NCBI GenBank assembly: GCA_958296125.1
Contig: OY282444.1
Coordinates: 2,599,940 to 2,663,939, forward strand
DNA length: 64,000 bases
DNA from: an uncultured Poribacteria bacterium
GTDB lineage: Bacteria; Poribacteria; WGA-4E; PCPOR2b
Direction: 5' to 3'
Made by a program: the position numbers and the translations under genes. The first letter of the stretch is position 1. Each line of letters begins with the position of its first letter. This document shows positions 44,483-52,342 of the stretch, in pieces. The notes beneath the pieces are model-generated. The model had not been told where the DNA came from and ran no database searches. It saw only the letters and a program-made list of their open reading frames with translations.

Positions 44483-45631
44483 TTAGTGTAACCGGAGGTG
44501 GATACGGTCTTTGGAAAGTGCTAACCCGTAGCAGGTCTCATCTCGATTTGACGAAGGATTCCATGACTGAATTTGACAGTGAGTAGACTGTGTTTCGGCC
44601 AGCCTCTCTCTAATTTTTCTATTGATATTGGATCGGGTTTGAGAGAAGCGGGCAATCGGATCGCTGTCCCAACCTTTTAACTTCTCTAGGCGGAAGTCGC
44701 GTGCGGAAATTTGAGAGACAATCTCTTTAAGCGCATCCGTTAGCAGCCCCTCCCGAATCTCAGAACGTGAAATGGAGTATCTGTCCTCAGTTTCCTCGTC
44801 CAGATGCTGCTGTGCAAAAAATAGATAGAGTGCGAGTTCAAGGGGGGTGAGCTTGATGGTGACTTCTCCAATTTCCAAGCAACAGGAGCATGTATTAACA
44901 ATGACAGGAGAGATTGCTTGCAACGCATTATACTCCCGTTGAGCAATCTCGATCAATTCCGTGTACCCGGCATCAGTATGTTCGTTGAGAAAAGGGATCT
45001 TCTCCCTAAGTAGTAACAGTGGGATTTCCGCAAGCTCAAGCCGAATCTCCTCCACAGGAATTGTACGTCCATCGCTCAAAACGACATCGGCACCGTTTGG
45101 CGGCGGATAGAAAAACTCCCGATTTTCAAGCGCAGGATTCACTAGAACATGGGAAAGGGAATCGCCCGGTCTGCCGTAAAATTGCATCGCCAGGCCGATA
45201 TAAAGCCCCATCGTTTTGCGCCCGCCTGCGATAGAGGCGTACAGACAAACATCGGGATTGGCTACCAGATTTCGCACGAATGCAAAGATTTGGTCTGCGA
45301 GGACTTCGTTGTCAATTACACTTGAGATATCTTTTAATGGCTGTCCATCTGCGTTTTTCAAGAGATGAATATTCGCCAGATCGAAGTGAATTGGCGGCAG
45401 ATTGTAGTCATCGCAAAGGGACTTTAGTCTCCCGTTATCTCCGAGAAGAGTCTCCTCCAAGGTCTCCTTGCCACGTAATGTAGTCAAGGCAAAAACTTCG
45501 GTGATTGGAACGGGTGGTGAAGCGAGGCACCAGTAGTAGTAGAGGGTTTCCGTGATGACTTGCGGGGCAAGTCCGACAACGCTAATGAGAACGTGCTTGG
45601 GAGTGGTTTGTCGATTGGGTGTTGTGCACAT
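44483..45631 (-). CDS. CARF-wHTH protein, NE0113 family
   Basis: A 382-residue protein at the head of the cas operon. The N-terminal CARF part starts LISVVGLAPQVITETLYYYW and has ASIAGGRKTMGLYIGLAMQFYG (start and core cited), matching the NE0113-type CRISPR-associated family. The C-terminal about 130 residues (LTPLELALYLFFA, then ARFSQTRSNINRKIRERL, then YGLALSKDRIHL) look like a winged helix-turn-helix. The reading is a ligand-controlled DNA-binding regulator that senses cyclic oligoadenylate and adjusts cas expression. GGGAGA precedes the ATG. No HEPN R-x(4-6)-H motif is present, so it is not a Csm6-type RNase. Confidence 0.82.
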   Translation of the reverse strand: MCTTPNRQTTPKHVLISVVGLAPQVITETLYYYWCLASPPVPITEVFALTTLRGKETLEETLLGDNGRLKSLCDDYNLPPIHFDLANIHLLKNADGQPLKDISSVIDNEVLADQIFAFVRNLVANPDVCLYASIAGGRKTMGLYIGLAMQFYGRPGDSLSHVLVNPALENREFFYPPPNGADVVLSDGRTIPVEEIRLELAEIPLLLLREKIPFLNEHTDAGYTELIEIAQREYNALQAISPVIVNTCSCCLEIGEVTIKLTPLELALYLFFAQQHLDEETEDRYSISRSEIREGLLTDALKEIVSQISARDFRLEKLKGWDSDPIARFSQTRSNINRKIRERLAETQSTHCQIQSWNPSSNRDETCYGLALSKDRIHLRLH

Positions 45632-45663
45632 TTTTCCGTTCTCCCTTGCCGCTTGACCGAAAC

Positions 45664-47904
45664 CTATCGAATCACAGCGATTTTTGTGCCCTTTGTCTGG
45701 GATTCACCATCTGCATCGGTTGCGATGATTCGGCAGATGTAGACACCGGGCGTGACAAGATCAAAGAAGGTCCGCCTGCCCTCCCAAGTAAATGCGTCAT
45801 TCGCGCCCAATCGACCGCCGTTGTCTCCCGCCAGAAACACACTTTCAAAGACCTGCTCGCCGACGGTGTCATAAATGGAGACAACGACCTCCGCATCACG
45901 ACTCAGCACATACGTCAACTTGAGAGCAGCCCCTTGCTGATTGAGACGGAGTGGGTTCGGGTAAGCGACGATGTTTTCGATGGTCACGCGCGGATCCGCC
46001 ACGGTCAATTCGGTTTCAATCCGATTGTTGTTAAAATTGGACTCAAAAACACGCGCATCATTGTTCGCTAGGGCACGGAGGGTAAGTACGCCCCATGTGG
46101 TTGGTGTGAAACGAGCACTGACCGTTTTCGGTTGATTGACACCCAGATCTACGCTTTGTTCGGGCAGGGTTTCGGTGGTTCCATCGGGGTTGATAACAAC
46201 GAATTGAACGGTGATGTTCTCAACGGAAACAGGGCCCGCGTTTGTTACATCTGCGGTGATTATAACCTCATCCGCTTTGGTAGGAGATGGGTTGGAAACG
46301 CCGATTCCTTCGGATTCCCAGAAAATATCAGGGTTAAGCGGGGCCCCTGATGAAACGATTGGCCGAGCGAGTTCGGCGAGGGTCGCCACGGCTAACTTGA
46401 TAGCCAATTCCCCCAACAGCGGTATTGAGATCTTTGTCAAGTCATCTTCTTGGCTGTGGATATATGCTGTCGGTTCGTCCGGCGCATCGAGGGACGATTC
46501 CTCCGCCACCATCACCGCCGGAATACCGATGTCCCAAAATGGGGAGTGATCGCTGAAGATAAAACTGGGATCATTTTTCAGGCGCAGATTTATCGGCAAT
46601 CCGTACCGTTCCGCAGCAGTGCCGAAAGCGTTGACGAGCCACTGTGACTGCTCATCACCAAGCACATGGATGTCTAAGCTCCCGTCTGGGTCATGTCCCA
46701 AGAGATCGAAGTTTAAGACACCGGCGATGTCATCTCCACGCTCCTGAACCAACTGCGCGTAATGTTTGCTTCCGAATAGAAATAGCTCTTCCCCCGAAAA
46801 GGCGATAAATCGAATGGTGAAGTCAAAGTCTTGCTGGCTCAGAATGCGCGCGGTCTCTAACATTTCAGCAATGCCTGACGCATTATCAGAGGCACCCGGT
46901 GCTGCCATCCTTCTCCAACCGGTATCCCAACCGGGGGTTTTGGAGGCAATACTGTCGTAATGGCCCGTCATCAAGTAGATTCGATTTTTGTTGGGTCCCT
47001 TACCCGGCAGCGTGGCGACCACATTCCGCATCACGTATTCCCCCACCAAAGCCCCAAGTGCGGATCGACGGCGGTGGTCAAACGGATCGAACTCGACTTC
47101 TAGACCGTAGCTGCGAAACTGTTGGGCGATGTACTCTGCGGAATTATCGCAAGCGTGATCGGGTGTCGGATTGTCATCAAATTGAACGGCATCGCGGACT
47201 CGGAGGGCATATCGGCTTCGGAAAAATTGCCCCGGCCTCCGGAGATCTTCATTCTCGACAAGGGCGACGATCTGCCAAAGCCATCGAAGGCCATCCGCCT
47301 GATCAAGCAGTTCTTGAATGACCGATTGCTGCTGGGGCGACGCGGATATACTCGGGGCGAACGAGGGAGCCTGGAATTCCGGCAGGACAATATTGGCGGG
47401 CAGTTTTGCGCGGTGATGCACTGGCAAGTCTAATAGGACAGATTCAAGATTGGCGTGCAATTTGAGCAGGGACAATCCACCGAACTGGTATAAAATCTCC
47501 CCATATACCTCAATTGCCGCTCGATCCCCCGCTGAAGGGAGCCAGAGGACGTAATAGTTAAAACCGGGTGTCACTGTATCTAAAACTTGTGGGTCTGGCA
47601 GTTCAGTCAACACATTCTGACTCGCCCCGATAGAACCGGAACTCAAAGGGACTTGAATAATGGCAAAATCAGAGGTGCGATAGCGTAACTTGACCCCATG
47701 ATGTGCTTGGAGAAACTGGAGGTGTCGGTTAGAACTTTCGGGAATCTTGATGAGTACCCCCTCTTGGGCAAAGAGGATTGTTGGAATTAAGATCGAAAGA
47801 ATAAGAATGGGGCTAAGTCTTCTAAGCACTTGTAGTTTTTGATTGACCAATGGTTTGAAGAGTAGAGAGTCACTGTATTTGATTAAATGTTTCAGCACTG
47901 CCAA
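45664..47904 (-). CDS. Secreted M28 family aminopeptidase with CARDB and FlgD-like domains
   Basis: A 746-residue zinc peptidase. The M28 core has GHYDS (314-318), PGASDNASG (336-344), FSGEE (369-373), NFDLLGHD and DHSPFW, supplying all metal and catalytic residues. An N-terminal hydrophobic segment ending in FAQ (about 31-47) is a signal peptide. After the peptidase come a CARDB-like Ig fold (ITADVTNAGPVSVENITVQF) and a C-terminal FlgD-like sorting-type domain (AYPNPLRLNQQGAALKLTY...EGRRTFFDLVTPGVYICRI, cited by its ends). The start is uncertain: the frame begins at a TTG at 47904 without a good ribosome binding site. It lies 32 bases upstream of the CARF gene on the same strand. Confidence 0.83.
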   Translation of the reverse strand: MAVLKHLIKYSDSLLFKPLVNQKLQVLRRLSPILILSILIPTILFAQEGVLIKIPESSNRHLQFLQAHHGVKLRYRTSDFAIIQVPLSSGSIGASQNVLTELPDPQVLDTVTPGFNYYVLWLPSAGDRAAIEVYGEILYQFGGLSLLKLHANLESVLLDLPVHHRAKLPANIVLPEFQAPSFAPSISASPQQQSVIQELLDQADGLRWLWQIVALVENEDLRRPGQFFRSRYALRVRDAVQFDDNPTPDHACDNSAEYIAQQFRSYGLEVEFDPFDHRRRSALGALVGEYVMRNVVATLPGKGPNKNRIYLMTGHYDSIASKTPGWDTGWRRMAAPGASDNASGIAEMLETARILSQQDFDFTIRFIAFSGEELFLFGSKHYAQLVQERGDDIAGVLNFDLLGHDPDGSLDIHVLGDEQSQWLVNAFGTAAERYGLPINLRLKNDPSFIFSDHSPFWDIGIPAVMVAEESSLDAPDEPTAYIHSQEDDLTKISIPLLGELAIKLAVATLAELARPIVSSGAPLNPDIFWESEGIGVSNPSPTKADEVIITADVTNAGPVSVENITVQFVVINPDGTTETLPEQSVDLGVNQPKTVSARFTPTTWGVLTLRALANNDARVFESNFNNNRIETELTVADPRVTIENIVAYPNPLRLNQQGAALKLTYVLSRDAEVVVSIYDTVGEQVFESVFLAGDNGGRLGANDAFTWEGRRTFFDLVTPGVYICRIIATDADGESQTKGTKIAVIR

Positions 47905-47916
47905 TCATGATGCTGA

Positions 47917-48639
47917 CTACGCCAAGCCCGCAGGTAGCATTATCAACTCCGGAACATAAGCCCGTGCTGGCAGCGAAGCAACCAACAGACACGCATCGGC
48001 GACATCCTGTGGGTGTAGGGATTTTGCCATCACTTCGGGTGGGGTTGGCACAGGGCGTTTCAGAACGAGTGGCGTATCCGTCAAGCCGGGGAAGAGCATT
48101 GAGGTCCGGATGCCGTTCTCCTTTTCTTCTTGGAACGTGCCGTGAGCGAGGCCGACCATCCCGTGCTTAGTTGCTTGATAGGAGACACCAGATGTATCGG
48201 GACGCTGCACCGCTCCACTGGAGACATAGATAATCACGCCATCCTTTTGATGACGCATCGTTGGCAGAACTGCTTTCGTGCAGTAAAACGCTCCGGTCAG
48301 ATTCGTCTGGATCATCATATCCCACGTTTCGTTGGATAAAACTTCAAGGCTCCGGTCGGGAATGTTTGTGCCGGTGACGTAGACGAGCGCATCGATCCGT
48401 CCAAAGTGTTCCAGCGTTGTTGCAATGAGCGTGTCCACGGCGGTCGCATCTTGAACGTCGGTCGGGCAGGCGATTGCATTCTCGCCAATCTCTTCTGCCA
48501 ACGCTGCGAGTTTATCGGCACTCCGTGCAGCCACCACAACCTTTGCTCCCGCTTCAGCGAAAGTGATTGCGGTTGCCCTTCCCATGCCACTGCTACTTCC
48601 TACTACAATGGCAACCTTATCTGCTAATGAGAAACCCAT
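47917..48639 (-). CDS. Short-chain dehydrogenase/reductase
   Basis: A 240-residue SDR enzyme. The cofactor loop is VGSSSGMGRATA (a variant of TGxxxGxG), the catalytic Tyr-x-x-x-Lys is YQATKHG, and the serine is in YVSSGAVQRP. DVQDATAVDTL near residue 60 and NLTGAFYCTKAV fit classical SDRs. Substrate unknown. Twelve bases separate it from the M28 gene. Confidence 0.88.
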   Translation of the reverse strand: MGFSLADKVAIVVGSSSGMGRATAITFAEAGAKVVVAARSADKLAALAEEIGENAIACPTDVQDATAVDTLIATTLEHFGRIDALVYVTGTNIPDRSLEVLSNETWDMMIQTNLTGAFYCTKAVLPTMRHQKDGVIIYVSSGAVQRPDTSGVSYQATKHGMVGLAHGTFQEEKENGIRTSMLFPGLTDTPLVLKRPVPTPPEVMAKSLHPQDVADACLLVASLPARAYVPELIMLPAGLA

Positions 48640-48735
48640 AAAATAATCTCCCTATTCTCTTAACGTGAAACGTGATAGATGAATGCTAGGCACCTGCCGC
48701 CATGCTGGAGCTTTGGGGGGCAACTCGGATCTCAG

Positions 48736-48969
48736 CTAAGGTCTCAGATACATCAACGCCATTTGAAAATCACGACGTTCAGAGCAGTGTGCACACCACC
48801 ACTGTGATGTTCCATCGGCTTGGTTCACCTCCAAAACCCACAGATGCCTGCAATCCGCCCGTTGCCCCGACTGGGGGATTTGTTCTAGGTTATCCCACTC
48901 ACAATCCAAGCAAAATGCAGATTCGTCTTTAAGCGTTTGTACCTTACCGCCGCATTTGGGACAGATCAA
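48736..48969 (-). CDS. Small double zinc-ribbon protein
   Basis: A 77-residue protein with CPKCGG...CLDC at the N-terminus and C...WWCAHCSERRDF later, two potential zinc knuckles. The TTG at 48969 is eight bases from GGAGG. It has a near-consensus promoter (TTGACA-17-TAAACT) on the minus strand. Function unknown. Confidence 0.6.
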   Translation of the reverse strand: MICPKCGGKVQTLKDESAFCLDCEWDNLEQIPQSGQRADCRHLWVLEVNQADGTSQWWCAHCSERRDFQMALMYLRP

Positions 48970-49016
48970 TGTAAACGCCTCCTCCCACGAACAACTCAGA
49001 ATGGCTGCTGGACTTT

Positions 49017-49106
49017 AGTTTATGAGATTCACTATTCGTTGTCAAGTTTTATCTTTTCAATTCCACTCTCGTTTGCCTTGACTCTGCAAATCCTCTCTGC
49101 TAAACT
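49017..49106. promoter_or_regulatory. Divergent promoter pair
   Basis: Minus strand: TTGACA (49045-49040), 17 bases, TAAACT (49022-49017), driving the zinc-ribbon gene. Plus strand: TTGACT (49078-49083), 17 bases, TAAACT (49101-49106), driving the Gfo/Idh-PhyH genes. The two -35 boxes are about 32 bases apart and face away from each other. A CRISPR-repeat-like segment (49055-49075) lies between them. Confidence 0.65.
49055..49075. repeat. Orphan CRISPR-repeat-like segment
   Basis: TTTCAATTCCAC is identical to bases 2-13 of the array repeat, and the next nine bases differ at only three positions, giving 18 of 21 matches. It stands alone, about 19 kb from the array. Confidence 0.4.
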
Positions 49107-49206
49107 AGAGGGCATAGAGGGGTATTATATGGATTGGATATGTCTATCCAAACCGACCCGTGAGTGATTTATCACGATTTATTTCACAGAGCACTAGGAG
49201 CAGCGT

Positions 49207-50190
49207 ATGAAAGTTGCAGTGATTGGATTAGCAGGTGTTGGCCGCGCCCACGTCGATCGGTGGGCTAAGAGTCCCGATGCCGAGTTGGTCTGCGTCTGCG
49301 ACATTGTCCCGCAAACCGCAGACGATTTCGCGTCACAGTACGGTATCAAGGGGTATACCTCTACGGAGGAGATGCTGGATAGAGAAGACTTAACGGCAAT
49401 CAGCATCTGCACGCCGCCGAAGGTTCATCCGGCGTTAGTGCACATGGCGGCGGCGCGCGGCATCCACGTATTGTGTGAGAAGCCGATGGCCAGCACGGTC
49501 CCAGACTGTCAGGAGATGATTGATGTCTGCAAATCGGCCGGTCTTGTTTTGCAGATTGGGCATAAGAAACGGTTTATCCCGCCGCTCCTACGTTTGAAGG
49601 AACTGACGGAAGGGGAATTTGGACCGATTCATTACATGGTTCACCGATATCCGCATCCGGGAATGTCGAACAAAGATTGGTTCTGGGCAGAGGACGATGG
49701 CGGCGGACCGATTCTTGAAAACGCCGTGCACGCCGCAGACATTCTCGGCTTTTTGATGGGTGATGTCGATCGGGTTTACGCCGAAGGGGGAACCTTCTTT
49801 GCACCTCATCGGAAACCACAGATTGACTGTGCGATGTTTACCCTGCGATTCAAAAACGGTGCGATTGGGATTGTCAACGCCGGAATGGTTTCGATGGGCG
49901 GGTTCAATTTTGAGGATTTCTATGTCGCCAACGAAAACGGTGTCGCTGAAGTAACAGGCGGGTTTGATCGCGCGGAGACTTTGCGTTACTCTTTCCGAAA
50001 TGATCCGGAAACCTTGCAGGTGGAAAACTATCCGAATTTTGATTCTTTCCAAGCGGAGATCGCACACTTCATCGAGTGCATTCGGACGGGAAACGAACCG
50101 CGGGCAAACGGTGAAGCGGGCATGAAAGCGGTAGCGATTTGTCGTGCGGTGAAGCGGTCAGCAGAGATTGGAGAGCCGGTTACGTTGTAG
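49207..50190 (+). CDS. Gfo/Idh/MocA family oxidoreductase
   Basis: A 327-residue NAD(P)-dependent oxidoreductase. The Rossmann part starts VAVIGLAGVGRAHVDRWAK, followed by CTPPKVHPALVHMAAARGIHVLCEKPMA (cited by its ends) with the EKP signature; the C-terminal domain has HKKRFIPPLLRLKEL and ENAVHAADILGFL. Members act on sugars, inositols and related compounds. AGGAG precedes the ATG, and a promoter lies 100 bases upstream. The next gene is a PhyH dioxygenase, a common pairing in poribacterial genomes. Confidence 0.88.
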   Translation: MKVAVIGLAGVGRAHVDRWAKSPDAELVCVCDIVPQTADDFASQYGIKGYTSTEEMLDREDLTAISICTPPKVHPALVHMAAARGIHVLCEKPMASTVPDCQEMIDVCKSAGLVLQIGHKKRFIPPLLRLKELTEGEFGPIHYMVHRYPHPGMSNKDWFWAEDDGGGPILENAVHAADILGFLMGDVDRVYAEGGTFFAPHRKPQIDCAMFTLRFKNGAIGIVNAGMVSMGGFNFEDFYVANENGVAEVTGGFDRAETLRYSFRNDPETLQVENYPNFDSFQAEIAHFIECIRTGNEPRANGEAGMKAVAICRAVKRSAEIGEPVTL

Positions 50191-50247
50191 AATTCGGAAG
50201 GGGGACTATGTTGAAGCGGTGTTCATAATTGAAAAATCAAGGAGAAT

Positions 50248-51015
50248 ATGATGAAACTCACGTCACAACAGGTCGAACAGTTTCAACAGAAAGGGTATCT
50301 CAACATTCCACATCGCCTCATCGCAGAGGATCACCTTGACTTGCTGCGCGAGCATTACGACGCGTTGTTTGCGAAAAAACGTGGGACAAGCGGTGAAGGA
50401 TTGCGTAACCTTGCCATCGCCGGTGAGTCGGAGCAAGACGAAACCGCAGATCGTTCGGAGGAAATGTTGCAGATTGTGGAAATGTGGCGCTACGACGAGG
50501 TGTACCGCCAGCTGCTCTATCACACGCCGTTGTTGGACATCGCGGAGAGCTTGATTGGTCCTAATATCCAGTTGTTCCACGATCAAGCCCTGTATAAACC
50601 TGCCCGTCACGGTGGCGAAGTGCCGTGGCACCAGGACAACGGATACTGGTGCTGTACACCGTCCAACCTCGTGAGTATCTGGATCGCACTCGACAACGCC
50701 GATGAAGAGAACGGGGGCATGAATGTCATCCCCGGTAGCCATTTGGAAAGTGCACCAAATCACGACCGCGCCGTATCAGAGAAAGGGAAACTTCCTGCGT
50801 TGTTGCAAGCAAATGTGGATGAAAACCGGGCGGCACCTGTACCGCTCAAAGCGGGATACGCGATGGTGCATCACTGTTTGATGCTGCATCAGACCAATCC
50901 GAATCGGTCCCAGCGTAGGCGGCGGGCGATGGTTATTCACTATATGCCCTCCGGTACGCGCAACGGTAAGGGTGAGGTGATGGATGACCATTTGGTGCTG
51001 CGTGGGGAGTTGTAG
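50248..51015 (+). CDS. Phytanoyl-CoA dioxygenase (PhyH) family protein, third
   Basis: A 255-residue Fe(II)/2OG oxygenase. The HxD pair is in VPWHQDNGYWCC, and the distal His is in VHHCLMLHQTNPNRS with a nearby Arg (QRRRRAMVIHY) for 2OG. GGAG precedes two adjacent ATGs (50248 and 50251). It follows the Gfo/Idh gene by 57 bases and probably shares its transcript. It differs from the two PhyH proteins near 21 kb. Confidence 0.88.
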   Translation: MMKLTSQQVEQFQQKGYLNIPHRLIAEDHLDLLREHYDALFAKKRGTSGEGLRNLAIAGESEQDETADRSEEMLQIVEMWRYDEVYRQLLYHTPLLDIAESLIGPNIQLFHDQALYKPARHGGEVPWHQDNGYWCCTPSNLVSIWIALDNADEENGGMNVIPGSHLESAPNHDRAVSEKGKLPALLQANVDENRAAPVPLKAGYAMVHHCLMLHQTNPNRSQRRRRAMVIHYMPSGTRNGKGEVMDDHLVLRGEL

Positions 51016-51062
51016 GATATTGCACGGTGACTTTTCGGGCAATTCGCGTCAATGAGCGACAC

Positions 51063-52106
51063 CTATCCGGGACATGCCTCCGCAAACACCCGCAGATGAT
51101 TTTCCCCAAGAATCTTCCGGATCGACACCGGCGAATAGTCCCGTTCCAGTAGCCCTTCGGTAATTTTGGGAAACTCTGTCGCATCTTTGAGTTGTTCGCC
51201 GCCACCATCGAAGTCGGATCCGATGCCAACGTGGTCATCACCGACCAGATTGACGATGTGATCGATATGGTCAAGATAACGGGAAAACGAGGGGGCATCT
51301 TCGTCAATGAACCATGTCACGAAGGTCGCACCGATGACACCACCGTTTTCGGCGATGCGTTTAATCTGTTTGTCGGTCAGATTGCGTGGATGGCCGCAGA
51401 GTGCCTTACAATTGCTGTGGGAAGCGATTACAGGGCGTTCGGCAATTTCCAGCACGTCCCAAAAGCCGCGCTCACTGATGTGGGAGACATCAACAAGCAT
51501 CCCTAGCCGATTCATCTCTTTCACCAGTTGAACCCCAAATCGCGTGAGTCCGCCGCCGCTATCTGTTTCGGCGTTGCCGGCCGCCGCCCATGAGGTAGGG
51601 TCGTGGGTCAGTCCAATAGATCGGACACCGAGATGGTGGAGGCTTTTCAGGATGTTCAGGCTTCGCTCCACACCGTCGCTGTTCTCAATGACCAAAATCG
51701 CAGCAAGTTTGCCCGCCGCTTTTGCTTCCCGCACATCTTCCGCCGTCCTTGAGATGATGATTTCATCGGCGTGGGTCTCGACTTCCGCCTTAAAAAAGCC
51801 GATGGCATCTAAGGCGTAACTAAGATGATTCTTCCACGCCCGCGTTACGTCAATTGCAAAAAAGGCAGCGTCAACACCGCCCTGACGCATCTTCGGCAGA
51901 TTGATCTGGACATCCATCTGGCTGGCTGCGGAATCGAGAGGGCCGCGCATATAGGCAATCGTTCCGTCATGCCGGACGCGGTCGGGGGACTTCTGATCTG
52001 AAATACTAATATTCCCTCGACGGATATGTCCGACAATTGTATCGTTGTGAGAATCAATGACGAGGGCTTCGTTATGAAGGTCTATGGACGACAATTCTGA
52101 TGTCAA
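51063..52106 (-). CDS. Membrane dipeptidase, peptidase family M19
   Basis: A 347-residue renal-dipeptidase-like zinc enzyme. Zinc-binding motifs are VIDSHNDT near residue 17, the bridging-type Glu region and IASHSNCKALCGHPRNLTDK (His pair) plus VDVSHISERGFWDVLE. GIGSDFDGGG carries the last aspartate. It cleaves dipeptides, often with a D-residue. The start is a TTG with AGGAG nine bases upstream. There is no signal peptide, so it is probably cytoplasmic. It converges with the PhyH gene. Confidence 0.88.
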   Translation of the reverse strand: MTSELSSIDLHNEALVIDSHNDTIVGHIRRGNISISDQKSPDRVRHDGTIAYMRGPLDSAASQMDVQINLPKMRQGGVDAAFFAIDVTRAWKNHLSYALDAIGFFKAEVETHADEIIISRTAEDVREAKAAGKLAAILVIENSDGVERSLNILKSLHHLGVRSIGLTHDPTSWAAAGNAETDSGGGLTRFGVQLVKEMNRLGMLVDVSHISERGFWDVLEIAERPVIASHSNCKALCGHPRNLTDKQIKRIAENGGVIGATFVTWFIDEDAPSFSRYLDHIDHIVNLVGDDHVGIGSDFDGGGEQLKDATEFPKITEGLLERDYSPVSIRKILGENHLRVFAEACPG

Positions 52107-52153
52107 AGCTATGGTCTCCTTATGCTAGAAGAGGCTCCAGTTGAATCTCGATA

Positions 52154-52183
52154 TTGACGATTTGCCTGTCAAAATAGTATAGT
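52154..52183 (+). promoter_or_regulatory. Promoter for a 29-codon ORF
   Basis: TTGACG (52154-52159) and TATAGT (52178-52183) are 18 bases apart, about 40 bases upstream of a small ORF with a purine-rich ribosome binding site. Confidence 0.5.
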
Positions 52184-52222
52184 AGTAACCATTTTAATAT
52201 CTAACTGAAGGGGGAAAGAATT

Positions 52223-52312
52223 ATGCCAACCGTTGAACCAATTAACTATAAAGCAGTCATCGAAATTATTCGAGGCTGGACACCAGCGGAAGTGTTGACC
52301 CAACTTCATTGA
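52223..52312 (+). CDS. Small ORF of 29 codons, possible remnant
   Basis: The peptide begins MPTVEPINYKAVIEIIRGW and ends TQLH. It has a purine-rich GGGGAAAG ribosome binding site and an upstream promoter, so it is probably expressed. It has no recognised family and could be the N-terminal remnant of a longer short protein of the antitoxin type that has lost its 3' part. It is convergent with the ABC-F gene, 30 bases away. Confidence 0.45.
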   Translation: MPTVEPINYKAVIEIIRGWTPAEVLTQLH

Positions 52313-52342
52313 GGCGCACAGATCTGATGGTGACAATCCCCA

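Noticed and set aside
44483-45631. Csm6/Csx1-type HEPN ribonuclease
   Set aside because: No R-x(4-6)-H motif in the C-terminal half; the pattern fits a winged helix instead.
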